Source: Bradyrhizobium cytisi (GTDB lineage Bacteria; Pseudomonadota; Alphaproteobacteria; Rhizobiales; Xanthobacteraceae). From it: DNA of 64,000 nt. Numbering within the stretch: position 1 is the stretch's first letter; every line of letters begins with the position of its first letter. The stretch spans positions 1 to 64,000 of the forward strand of contig NZ_VSSR01000008.1 of the NCBI RefSeq assembly GCF_008123515.1, read 5' to 3'. Below the pieces are notes generated by a model that was not told the origin of the DNA, did no database searches, and was given only the letters and a program-made list of their open reading frames with translations. Position numbers and translations under genes: made by a program. Shown piece by piece: positions 35,261 to 43,228 of this stretch.

Positions 35261-36070
35261 TCATCGCCGCCGCGCGCTGCCGCTTTTGGCCTGCTTCTTC
35301 GACGGTCGTTTTGGCTTCGCCGGAGCTGCGCCGGATCGCGCGGTCCGTTTCCGCATCGCCGGCGATCCCGTGGCGCTCTCGGCGCCAAAATTCTGCGCAA
35401 AACGCTCCTGCGAATGCGCGAGATGATCGCGCATCGCGTCGCGGGCCGCCGTTGGCTGACGCGTCGCAATGGCATCGCGCACGGCCCGATGCTCGCCGAG
35501 CGCGGTGCGCCAGGTGCCGGGATTCTCAAAATAATGCGCAAGCTGCGCGAAATAGGGATTGAGCCGCTGGTCGAACAGCTCGCCGACCACGCGCACCAGC
35601 ACGGCGTTGCCGAGGCATCCGGCGATCGCGATGTGGAAGGCGCGGTCATGGACCATCGAGGCTTCGCCGGGGTGCGCGACGTTCTCCATCGCGACCAGGG
35701 CGGCATCGATGCGTGCGATATCGTCCCTGGTCGCCACGCGCGCGGCCTGCTCGGCGATGGCGCTTTCGAGGAATTCGCGGGCGCGCAACAGCTCGAATGG
35801 CCCCTCTATCACGGCGGACGGCGTTGGCGTGGCGTCCGAAGGGTCGATCACATAGATGCCGGACCCGACGCGAATGCGGACGCGTCCTTCCACTTCGAGC
35901 GCGATCAGGGCTTCGCGCACCGTCGGCCGCGATACCCTGAGCTGATCGGCGAGCTCGCGCTCGGTCGGCAGGCGACTGCCGACGGCGTACTCGCCGCTGT
36001 CGATCAGGCTTCGCAATTGATCGGCGATTTGGCGATAAAGCCGTCTCGCCTCCACGGCTTCCAGCGGCAC
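35261..36070 (-). CDS. GntR family transcriptional regulator (FadR/UxuR type)
   Basis: A 269-residue regulator starting with a GTG at 36070 behind ggggagg. The winged helix is at LYRQIADQLRSLIDSGEYAV, then GSRLPTERELADQLRVSRPT and VREALIALEVEGRVRIRVG. The FCD effector domain has DRAFHIAIAG and later RDAMRDHLAHS. The last 35 residues are a lysine/arginine-rich tail (GAAPAKPKRPSKKQAKSGSA). It is divergent from uxuB and upstream of the TRAP genes, with a UxuR-like operator in the gap, so it is the probable hexuronate repressor. Confidence 0.88.
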   Translation of the reverse strand: MPLEAVEARRLYRQIADQLRSLIDSGEYAVGSRLPTERELADQLRVSRPTVREALIALEVEGRVRIRVGSGIYVIDPSDATPTPSAVIEGPFELLRAREFLESAIAEQAARVATRDDIARIDAALVAMENVAHPGEASMVHDRAFHIAIAGCLGNAVLVRVVGELFDQRLNPYFAQLAHYFENPGTWRTALGEHRAVRDAIATRQPTAARDAMRDHLAHSQERFAQNFGAESATGSPAMRKRTARSGAAPAKPKRPSKKQAKSGSARRR

Positions 36071-36125
36071 GCTGGCCTCCCCTATAGATCTCGCCGGTCG
36101 ATCCGGCGGCCCGCCAATTTTGGAT

Positions 36126-36142
36126 AATTGGCCTTACCAATT
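36126..36142. promoter_or_regulatory. UxuR/ExuR-like operator
   Basis: AATTGG-CCTTA-CCAATT is a perfect 6-bp inverted repeat with a 5-base centre, in the gap between the divergent GntR (start 36070) and uxuB (start 36207) genes. It is close to the UxuR/ExuR operator form I know from enterobacteria (aattggtataccaatt). Two direct copies of TTGACCGA (36141-36148, 36153-36160) overlap and follow it and may include a -35 element. Confidence 0.6.
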
Positions 36143-36206
36143 GACCGAAGCATTGACCGAGGACGGCCGCCATGTCAAGCAGCCGCCAAACACAGGGAGA
36201 GACACC

Positions 36207-37703
36207 ATGCGGCTTAGTTCAACGCGCCTTGGCCGCGCCAATCTCGACCGGCTGGCACCTCGCAGCCGCCGCCCGGCCTACGACCGTTCACGCGTGACGC
36301 CCGGCATCGTGCATCTCGGTCTTGGCGCCTTTCATCGCGCCCATCAGGCGGTCGTCATCGACGATTGCCTCGCCGCCGGCGCCACGTCATCGGCCAGCTC
36401 TTGGGGCATCATCGGCGCGAGCCTGCGCAGTCCGGACACGCGCGACGCCCTCGCCCCGCAGGATCATCTCTACACGGTCGCCGTGCGCGCCGCCGAAGGC
36501 ACCGAGCATCGCGTCATCGGCGCGTTGCTCGACAGCGTCGTCGCGCGCGAAAAGCCGGGCGCGCTGGTCGAGCGGATGGCCAATCCCGCCATTCGCATCG
36601 TCTCGCTCACCGTGACCGAAAAGGGCTATTGCCACACGCCGCAGACCGGCGATCTCGACGAGCGGCATCCTGATGTCGTGCACGATCTCAACAATTTTGA
36701 CGCGCCACGCTCGGCGCCCGGCTTCATCGTGGCCGCACTGGCGCGGCGACGGGCGCAGGGGCTTTCGCCGTTCACCGTGCTGTGCTGCGACAACCTCGCC
36801 GCCAACGGCCACACCGTGCAGCGGATCGTGACGCAGTTCGCGGCACTCCGCTCGAAGGACCTCGGCAAATGGATCGCGGATACCGTTGCCTTCCCCTGCA
36901 CCATGGTCGATCGCATCGTGCCGGAAACGACGGATGCCGACCGCGATGCGGTCGCCGCGGCACTTGGGATGCGTGACGCCTGGCCTGTTATGACCGAGCC
37001 GTTCACGCAATGGGTGGTCGAGGATCGCTTTGCCGCGGGCAGGCCCGATCTCGCCGCCGCGGGCGTCGAGCTCGTCACCGACGTCAAGCCGTTCGAGTTG
37101 ATGAAGCTGCGGCTGCTCAACGCCAGCCACTCCGCGCTCGCCTATCTCGGCTATCTCGCCGGCTACGAGACCATCGCCGATACCATGCGGGATCCGTATT
37201 TCGCGCGCCTCGCCGCGCAGGTGATGGAAGAGGCCGCGGTGACGCTGACGATGCCTGCGGGCACCGATCTCGCCGCCTATCGCGCCTCGCTGCTCAAGCG
37301 TTTCGCCAATCCGGCGCTGCATCACCGCACTTGGCAGATCGCAATGGACGGCTCGCAAAAGCTGCCACAGCGGCTGCTCGGCGCGATGCAGGATCGCCTC
37401 GCCAAAAACCTGCCGATCGCGACGCACGCGCTCGCGGTGGCGGGCTGGATGCGCTACGTCACCGCACTTGACGAGCAGGGCCGCGCCATCGACGTGCGCG
37501 ATCCCCTCGCCGCCGAGCTCGCGGGCCTGGCGCGCGAGGCCGGTCCCGTCGCGGAACGGCTGGCGCCCGCATTGCTCGGCGTGGAAAAAGTGTTTGGACC
37601 GCTCGGTGCCGAGCCGCGCCTGCGCGAGGCCGTGACCGCGGCGCTCGGCCGTCTCTTCAAGGAAGGTGCGCGGCGCGCGGTGGAGACGCACGTTTCGGCA
37701 TGA
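36207..37703 (+). CDS. uxuB: Mannitol dehydrogenase family protein, probable fructuronate reductase
   Basis: A 498-residue polyol/uronate dehydrogenase. The N-terminal domain has GIVHLGLGAFHRAHQAVVID and the catalytic domain has the lysine, asparagine and histidine of MKLRLLNASHSALAYLG. In this locus the natural role is reduction of D-fructuronate to D-mannonate, the step before uxuA; tagaturonate reductase or mannitol dehydrogenase activity is the alternative. The ATG at 36207 follows gggag. It is divergent from the GntR/TRAP/uxuA operon across a shared operator. Confidence 0.85.
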   Translation: MRLSSTRLGRANLDRLAPRSRRPAYDRSRVTPGIVHLGLGAFHRAHQAVVIDDCLAAGATSSASSWGIIGASLRSPDTRDALAPQDHLYTVAVRAAEGTEHRVIGALLDSVVAREKPGALVERMANPAIRIVSLTVTEKGYCHTPQTGDLDERHPDVVHDLNNFDAPRSAPGFIVAALARRRAQGLSPFTVLCCDNLAANGHTVQRIVTQFAALRSKDLGKWIADTVAFPCTMVDRIVPETTDADRDAVAAALGMRDAWPVMTEPFTQWVVEDRFAAGRPDLAAAGVELVTDVKPFELMKLRLLNASHSALAYLGYLAGYETIADTMRDPYFARLAAQVMEEAAVTLTMPAGTDLAAYRASLLKRFANPALHHRTWQIAMDGSQKLPQRLLGAMQDRLAKNLPIATHALAVAGWMRYVTALDEQGRAIDVRDPLAAELAGLAREAGPVAERLAPALLGVEKVFGPLGAEPRLREAVTAALGRLFKEGARRAVETHVSA

Positions 37704-37792
37704 TCAGAAAGTGGGCAATAATGCTGCACTGCGTCCAAAGTCGGACTGAAGTCGCGCTTGATTTTTGCCTGCCGTTGCCGCACCCGAGAGGC

Positions 37793-38200
37793 ATGGCAAA
37801 GGACAACAAGGTCATCGCCGCGAACGCGGCTTTTTACGCCGCCTTCGCGACCGGCGATTTCGACGAAATGAAGCGGATGTGGGCGGATGACGACGCCATT
37901 TCCTGCATTCATCCCGGCTGGCCCGCGATCGTCGGCCACGCCACCGTGATCGGAAGCTGGCGCGACATCCTGCAGAACCCGGAACGTCCGCAGATCGTCT
38001 GCGCCGAGCCGCAGGCGATCGTCGACGGTGACAGTGCGCGCGTGCTCTGCATCGAGATCGTCGACGGCACCGCGCTCGCCGCCGCCAACCATTTTCGGCG
38101 CGTCGGCGACGGCTGGCTTCTGGTGCATCACCAATCGAGCCCGATTGCGCAGATTGTCGAGCAGGCTGAGGACGATAGAGCCAGCCACCGGGTGCACTGA
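37793..38200 (+). CDS. NTF2-like (SnoaL-type) small protein
   Basis: A 135-residue protein with the cone-shaped NTF2 fold pattern: ANAAFYAAFATGDFDEMKRM, then WADDDAISCIHPGWPAIVGH and GDGWLLVHHQSSPI near the end. Relatives occur as small hydrolases, isomerases or ligand-binding proteins and are often annotated as DUF4440 or SnoaL-like. The ATG at 37793 follows gagagg. It lies 89 bases after uxuB and may be transcribed with it, but nothing points to a role in uronate use. Confidence 0.75.
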   Translation: MAKDNKVIAANAAFYAAFATGDFDEMKRMWADDDAISCIHPGWPAIVGHATVIGSWRDILQNPERPQIVCAEPQAIVDGDSARVLCIEIVDGTALAAANHFRRVGDGWLLVHHQSSPIAQIVEQAEDDRASHRVH

Positions 38201-38243
38201 CCGCGCCAGCGTTGTACTGTGCATGGGGTTGTTTTGCGGTTTT

Positions 38244-38966
38244 TTATTTGACGGCGAGTTCCGACAGATCGTCCAGCACCACGCGAGCCGCGCTGAAATC
38301 ATCATCCTGGAAAAACATGCTGCGCGTGATGAGCACGGGAATGTCGGCCCGCGAGGCCGCAATCAGCCCATTGGCAGAATCCTCGATCGCGACGCATTTG
38401 GACGGCGCCAGCTTCAATCGCGCCAGGACTTCGAGATAGACATCCGGCGCCGGCTTCTTGTGCCTCACATCGTCACCGGCAACGATCGCATCAAAATCCG
38501 CGGCCCAGCGCGCCCCCAGCGCCCGCGACATCAGCGCATCGATGTTTCCATGCGACGTCGTGGTCGCAATCGCAAGCCGCTGGCCACGCGCCTTGGCAGC
38601 AGCGAGCAGATCCGTCACACCGGCCCGCAAGGGGCAGCAACCGGTCTCGACCAGCTCGGCATAATGGGCGGTCTTGATGCGGTGGAGCTCGGCGATATCG
38701 GCATCCGACAGGGGCGGCGCGACCCACTGCCTGGTGTGGAAGGCGCGGATGCGTTCCTTGCCGCCGGTCACGCGCAGCAGGTCCTTGTAGGCGGCGCGGT
38801 CCCAATGCCAGTCGAGACCGTGACGGGCAAAGGCGTGGTTGAAGGCCCGCCGGTGCAGCTCCTCCGTCTCGGCCAGCGTCCCGTCGACGTCGAGGATCAG
38901 CGCGGCCGCGCTCCGGACCAGATCCGCCGCGCCGGATCGCGCTATGATGGCCACGTCCGCCTGCAT
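38244..38966 (-). CDS. HAD-IA family hydrolase, CbbY/phosphoglycolate phosphatase-like
   Basis: A 240-residue HAD phosphatase. Motif I is LILDVDGTLAETEELHRRAF, motif II IATTTSHGNIDAL, the lysine is in HKKPAPDVYLEVL and motif IV is VAIEDSANGL. The cap domain between residues 35 and 100 has the CbbY/beta-phosphoglucomutase look (FNHAFARHGLDWHWDR, RVTGGKERI). I choose the ATG at 38966, behind gggagg. The substrate would be a small sugar or glycol phosphate. It ends 43 bases from the convergent NTF2-like gene in a T-rich gap. Confidence 0.87.
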   Translation of the reverse strand: MQADVAIIARSGAADLVRSAAALILDVDGTLAETEELHRRAFNHAFARHGLDWHWDRAAYKDLLRVTGGKERIRAFHTRQWVAPPLSDADIAELHRIKTAHYAELVETGCCPLRAGVTDLLAAAKARGQRLAIATTTSHGNIDALMSRALGARWAADFDAIVAGDDVRHKKPAPDVYLEVLARLKLAPSKCVAIEDSANGLIAASRADIPVLITRSMFFQDDDFSAARVVLDDLSELAVK

Positions 38967-39110
38967 GGTCGACGCCTCCCTGTCACGAGCGAGCATCGCC
39001 CGAGGCAGCCGGCGAGTAAAATCGCAATATCTTTTGCCCGACCCAAAAATCTCTTATGAGCGGAGGTGCGCTGCGGCGCGAACGGGAACTCCGACCTGCA
39101 CAGGAGACGC

Positions 39111-39962
39111 ATGCGGCTCTTCATCCTCGGCCTCGGCTACAGCGCCCGGCATTTCGTCCGCAAATTCGGCGGCAGCTTCTCGCATGTCGCCGGCACGGTC
39201 CGCGATCCCGCCGCGCAGGTCGACCTTGCCGGGATCGAAGTGCATGGCTTTTCCGGCAGCCGCCCGGCTGACGCGACGGTCGACAGTATCGGCGATGCCG
39301 ATGTCCTTGTGATATCGATCCCGCCGGGCGGCACCGGAGACCCCGCAATCGCGGCGCTCGGCGACGTGCTCGCGGCGGGCCGCCACAAGGTCGTCTATCT
39401 CTCCACCATCGGCGTCTACGGCGATCGCGCCGGCGGATGGGTGGACGAGAGCACGCCGCCGCAGTCCACCCTCGACCGCGCACGGATGCGGATCGCGGCG
39501 GAGCAGGCCTGGACGAAGACGGCACGCCGCGACGTCGCGATCCTGCGGCTAGCCGGCATCTACGGCCCCGGCCGCAACGCGCTGGTGACGCTGCGCAGCG
39601 GCACGGCACGGCGCATCATCAAGCCCGGCCAGATCTTCAACCGCATTCATGTCGACGATATCGCCAGCGCCATCATGGCCGCGATCAACCACAACAGCGG
39701 CGGCACCTGGAACGTCTGCGACGACGAGCCCGCACCGCCTCAGGACGTGATCGCCTACGCCGCGCAGCTGATGGGCATCGCTCCGCCGGACGAAGAAGCT
39801 TTCGCGACCGCCGAGATGTCGGCGATGGCGCGCAGCTTCTATGCCAGCAGCGCCCGCGTCTCCAACGCGCGGCTGAAGCAAGAGCTCGGCGTCGCGCTGG
39901 CCTATCCGACCTATCGGCACGGCCTCGATGCGCTGTGGCGAGCGGGCGACGGACGCGCTTAA
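39111..39962 (+). CDS. NAD(P)-binding epimerase-like protein (extended SDR)
   Basis: A 283-residue Rossmann-fold protein. The cofactor motif is LFILGLGYSARHFV near the N terminus, followed by VVYLSTIGVYGDRAGGWVDE, which holds the serine and tyrosine positions of extended SDRs (the usual Y-x3-K is not evident). FNRIHVDDIASAIMAAI and WNVCDDEPAPPQDV match the atypical SDR YeeZ group. The ATG at 39111 follows caggag. The stop codon lies within a perfect terminator palindrome. The physiological reaction is unknown. Confidence 0.82.
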   Translation: MRLFILGLGYSARHFVRKFGGSFSHVAGTVRDPAAQVDLAGIEVHGFSGSRPADATVDSIGDADVLVISIPPGGTGDPAIAALGDVLAAGRHKVVYLSTIGVYGDRAGGWVDESTPPQSTLDRARMRIAAEQAWTKTARRDVAILRLAGIYGPGRNALVTLRSGTARRIIKPGQIFNRIHVDDIASAIMAAINHNSGGTWNVCDDEPAPPQDVIAYAAQLMGIAPPDEEAFATAEMSAMARSFYASSARVSNARLKQELGVALAYPTYRHGLDALWRAGDGRA

Positions 39963-39988
39963 AAGGGCGGCCGATCGGCCGCCCTTTT
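39961..39988. terminator. Bidirectional rho-independent terminator
   Basis: A perfect 28-base palindrome: aaaagggcggccga and its complement tcggccgccctttt. The GC stem is flanked by A and T runs on both sides, so it can terminate the SDR gene (+) and the dienelactone hydrolase gene (-). It includes the last two bases of the SDR stop codon. Confidence 0.9.
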
Positions 39989-39998
39989 ATATTCAGCG

Positions 39999-40886
39999 TC
40001 AGCTCAACACGCCGTATTTCTTGAACCAGGCCTGCGCCTGCTTCCAGGCATCCTCCGCAGCATCCTTGCGGTAGCTGCCGCGATAGTCGGCATGGAAGCC
40101 GTGCGGCGCTTCCGGATAGATCTTGAATTCGGCCGTCTTCTTGTTCTGCTCGAGCGCCGCCTTGAGCTGCTCGACCTGGGCCACGGGAATGCCGGTGTCG
40201 GCGCCGCCATAGAGGCCGAGCACCGGCGCCTTCATCTCAGGCGCGAGCTGCAGCGGGCTCTTCGGCCACAGCGGATTGGGCGCATCGACCGGCGGACCGT
40301 AGAAGGCAACGCCGGCCTTGAGCGTGCCGTTATGGGCGGCATATTCCCAGACCGTGCGGCCGCCGCGGCAGAAGCCGATGATGCCGAGCTTCGCGGTGTC
40401 GCCGCCTTGCGATCCCGCCCAGGCCACCGTCGCGTCGAGATCGGAGAGCAGCTCGGCGTCCGGCTTGGCGTTGACGACCGGCAAGAGGTCCTTGATGTCG
40501 GTGATCTTGGTGAGGTCCGTGCCCTTGCGGAAGTAATAGTCGGGCGCAACCGCGAAGGCGCCGAGCTTGGCGAGGCGCCGCGTCACGTCCTTGATGTATT
40601 CGTGCAGACCAAAGATCTCCATCGCGACGATGATCACCGGAGCCTTGGTGTTACCGGCGGGGCGGGCGAAATAGGCCGGCATTTCCTCGGAACCGACCTT
40701 GATCTTGGCATCTCCAGCCTGGAGGCCGCCGGTGTCGGTCGTGATCACCTCGGCGCGGACCGGCCCTGCCGCAAGCGTGTAGCCCGCAGCAACGGCCGCC
40801 GTGGCGCTCATGAAGCCGCGGCGCGACACCGGGGGCGGCTCAATCAGCCCTATAACGTCAGACGTGATGATGGTTTCGATACTCAT
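39999..40886 (-). CDS. Dienelactone hydrolase family protein with Tat-type leader
   Basis: A 295-residue alpha/beta-hydrolase. Residues about 20-50 form a twin-arginine leader (SRRGFMSATAAVAAGYTLAA), so the protein is probably exported folded. The catalytic triad is cysteine in GIIGFCRGGRTVW, aspartate in LYGGADTGIPV and histidine in APHGFHADYR. The FGLHEYIKDVTRRLAKLG segment is typical of the family. The ATG at 40886 follows aggaagg. True dienelactone hydrolases act on chlorocatechol products; exported relatives have poorly known ester substrates. Confidence 0.88.
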   Translation of the reverse strand: MSIETIITSDVIGLIEPPPVSRRGFMSATAAVAAGYTLAAGPVRAEVITTDTGGLQAGDAKIKVGSEEMPAYFARPAGNTKAPVIIVAMEIFGLHEYIKDVTRRLAKLGAFAVAPDYYFRKGTDLTKITDIKDLLPVVNAKPDAELLSDLDATVAWAGSQGGDTAKLGIIGFCRGGRTVWEYAAHNGTLKAGVAFYGPPVDAPNPLWPKSPLQLAPEMKAPVLGLYGGADTGIPVAQVEQLKAALEQNKKTAEFKIYPEAPHGFHADYRGSYRKDAAEDAWKQAQAWFKKYGVLS

Positions 40887-40994
40887 CGGTTGGTCCTTCC
40901 TGATGCCTTGCCCCAGTGTCTGAACCTTCAGGCGAGGCATTCGCCGATAATTGCCGGCGAAACGCAAATCACCAGCCTGCGAGCGCCGGGCCTT

Positions 40995-41180
40995 TCAGAT
41001 CCGGCGATCACGCCGCTTCACCGGCGCCGTCTCCGGCATCAGGCTCATCGCGACAGTCCGACGGCCAAGCACGATGCCGCCGATCGGCCGCGTCACGAAG
41101 CCGGCGCCGATGGTCGCAAGCGACAGCATCAGACTGCCAAACTCACTTCCGGCGGCCAGTGCCGCGCGTTTGACGTTGAA
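40995..41180 (-). pseudogene. Remnant of an MHS-family MFS transporter
   Basis: Read on the minus strand from about 41180, an open frame gives VKRAALAAG, then GSLMLSLATIGAGFVTRPIG, GIVLGRR, and closes with SLMPETAPVKRRDRRI and a stop at 40995-40997. The middle part matches the second helix of MHS symporters (compare LLALLSFGIGYIARPVGAVI in the intact gene at 20320-21657). KRAAL matches the region just before helix 1, and PETAP resembles their C-terminal tail. Helix 1 and most of the protein between are missing. No start codon or ribosome-binding site is present. Confidence 0.6.
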
Positions 41181-41703
41181 CGGCTCTGCTTGGAGAGGCT
41201 GAACTTGAAAAGGCTTTGCTCGCTTCCCGACGACACTCTCGAATTCCCAAGTGAATGTGTGCCCGATTTAACCGCGTGACCGCATTGCGTCGCAACATCC
41301 ATTAACCGAAAAAGGGGTTCTCCCGCTGCCAGCGGCGCCATCACGCGTCGCAGATTGTGTGCGGTTTCGCGCAATTCGAAACGTCTCGCCGCAACTATCG
41401 GGCTCGATCGTGGCCGCAACGACACATGATGTTGCCCGGGCACAGCATACCGCGCGACATTTGAGTGAGAGACCGCACCATTTGACTGAAGTTTTCAGAT
41501 CAGTTGAGCCGTCATATTTACTCGAACTTTCTTCGTGACGCTCTAGTTCCACTCCCGAATGTTCCATCTCCAGAACGGAGAAGCGTCTTCCAAGCCGGCA
41601 ATTGTTTCCGCTTCGAGCGAAGCTCGACAGCCTCATTCTGACCCGCAGCGATTGCGCTACCGACGGCTCAATTGAATAAAGCTTTATCTGATCTGGCATC
41701 GAT
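41181..41703. other. Gene-poor stretch upstream of the MarR gene
   Basis: About 520 bases between the transporter remnant and the MarR start. Open frames on either strand here have no recognisable family pattern or start signal. The last 150 bases are richer in A and T than the surroundings and may hold the MarR promoter, but I see no convincing -35/-10 pair. Confidence 0.5.
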
Positions 41704-42282
41704 ATGAATTTGGCTCGCGAAGCAATTGAATTATTGGGACAGGTGGCGCGAATCCTGTGGTTCGAAGGCACCAAAAACGGCATGCGCGATCGCGAGTGGA
41801 TGGCGTTGCGCTTTCTGTCCCGTGCCAACCGGTTCTCAAGGACACCTTCGGCGCTGGCAAGCTATGTCGGCACCACGCGCGGCACCGCCTCATTCATCAT
41901 CGGCGAGCTCGAGCGGCTCGGCTATGTGGAGCGGAAGCGCTCCGCCACAGACAAGCGCTCGGTGATGCTGAGCGTGACGCAGCAGGGCAAGAAATTTCTG
42001 GCTCGCGATCCCGTCAATGGCCTCGTCGAGGCCATCGCCGTCCTCGATGACGACAGCAAGATCCGCTTTCGCGACACCTTGCGACACGTGCTCGATCAGG
42101 CGGACGTCGCCGAACAGCGGCACCACACCGACGTCTGCAAGCGATGCATTTTCCTCCGGGAGGATCGTACTGCTTCCGAGAACAAGACGACGGTCGAATT
42201 CACCTGCCGGCTGTTTCGCGCGCCGATCGCCGAACCCGAGATCGACCTGCTATGCACCAGCTTCGAGCATCACCGACAATAG
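41704..42282 (+). CDS. MarR family transcriptional regulator with C-terminal cysteines
   Basis: A 192-residue protein. The winged helix spans DREWMALRFLSRANRFSRTP, then SALASYVGTTRGTASFIIGE and LERLGYVERKRSATDKRSVM. The C-terminal 55 residues go beyond the usual MarR dimer helix and hold four cysteines and several histidines (HHTDVCKRCIF, EFTCRLF, DLLCTSFEHH), suggesting metal binding or redox sensing. The ATG at 41704 has no good ribosome-binding site. The gene stands alone and converges on the next gene with a 13-base gap. Confidence 0.8.
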   Translation: MNLAREAIELLGQVARILWFEGTKNGMRDREWMALRFLSRANRFSRTPSALASYVGTTRGTASFIIGELERLGYVERKRSATDKRSVMLSVTQQGKKFLARDPVNGLVEAIAVLDDDSKIRFRDTLRHVLDQADVAEQRHHTDVCKRCIFLREDRTASENKTTVEFTCRLFRAPIAEPEIDLLCTSFEHHRQ

Positions 42283-42295
42283 AATTGTCCGCCGC

Positions 42296-43228
42296 TCATT
42301 TGCGCGCCGAGTAGACAACGCCGCCACTGGTTTCCACCACCAGACGGCCGTTCTCGTTCCTGATCTCCTCGATGCGACCGAGATTGGGGACCTGCTGGCC
42401 GAGCACGGCCTCGACGACACCGCTCGGCCCCTGCAGGATCGCAATGCCTTCATAAGCCTGGCGAACCGACCAGCCCTTGACCGCCTTTCGCGGTACCGAG
42501 CTGCGTTCGGCCGGAGACACCGAGCCCGTGGTCTCGGGTGCCGCGACCGAGGCCATCATCGGCATTGCCGGCGACGGCTGCGCAGCAACGGGAGGCGGCG
42601 GCTGGACCTGGACCTGGGCGAGCCTGTCGAGCTTCGCGGTCGAGGACGAGCTCACACGCTCGATGCGATCCAGATTCTCGGCGAACCGGCCGAAACGGTC
42701 GCTGGTTGCCTTGCTCGACTGATCGACGGCGGTTCGCAGGCCGTCGAGATTCTCGGACACGCCGGACAATTGCTTGCGCAGCTGCGCGACCGTATCGCGC
42801 AGGTTCCTGATCTCGGCACTGGCCGCGGCATTTGTCTGGCTCGGCTGCGTGGTGAGATAGGCAATGACGCCGGTGCAGGCGCAGACCACCAGGATGGCGG
42901 CAACCGCCAATGTCGCGAGCGGCGCGACCCATGTCGGACGCGGCGGCGGCGGCTTGGCCACGATCACCGCCGGCTTGATCACGACCGGCGCAGGCTTTGG
43001 TATCGCCATCTTGTCGAGGCGCGCCTTGGCGCGAATACGCTTCAATCCCTCGAGCGCTGCTTTGGCTGCAACTTCGTCACTCGCTGCCGATACGGGCTTC
43101 ACGCCTGCCGCGGGCTTGGCCGCGCGCGGCGCATTATTGCTCTTCGTGTCGCGCGCTTCCGGAGCCGGCTTCGCCGCTGCGGTCAAATCCGCAGTTTCGG
43201 CAGGACGCGTTTTTCCATCGGACAACAT
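42296..43228 (-). CDS. Membrane-anchored coiled-coil protein, uncharacterised
   Basis: A 310-residue protein of unknown function. Residues 1-95 are cytoplasmic and rich in Ala, Pro and Lys; one membrane helix follows (ATLAVAAILVVCACTGVIAY). Then comes a coiled coil of about 75 residues (IRNLRDTVAQLRKQLSGVSE and on), a proline/glutamine linker (QVQPPPPVAAQPSPA), and a small C-terminal domain from GWSVRQAYEGIAILQGPSGV to the end, possibly beta-rich. The layout suggests a periplasm-facing scaffold in the envelope. I do not recognise a family. Confidence 0.7.
   Translation of the reverse strand: MLSDGKTRPAETADLTAAAKPAPEARDTKSNNAPRAAKPAAGVKPVSAASDEVAAKAALEGLKRIRAKARLDKMAIPKPAPVVIKPAVIVAKPPPPRPTWVAPLATLAVAAILVVCACTGVIAYLTTQPSQTNAAASAEIRNLRDTVAQLRKQLSGVSENLDGLRTAVDQSSKATSDRFGRFAENLDRIERVSSSSTAKLDRLAQVQVQPPPPVAAQPSPAMPMMASVAAPETTGSVSPAERSSVPRKAVKGWSVRQAYEGIAILQGPSGVVEAVLGQQVPNLGRIEEIRNENGRLVVETSGGVVYSARK

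Noticed and set aside
38201..38243. T-rich gap between the NTF2-like and HAD genes as a terminator
   Set aside because: There is a run of T bases but no stem of useful length before it on either strand.
41268..41828. A 186-codon minus-strand frame in the gap before the MarR gene
   Set aside because: It overlaps the MarR coding region, has no start signal and no recognisable family features.
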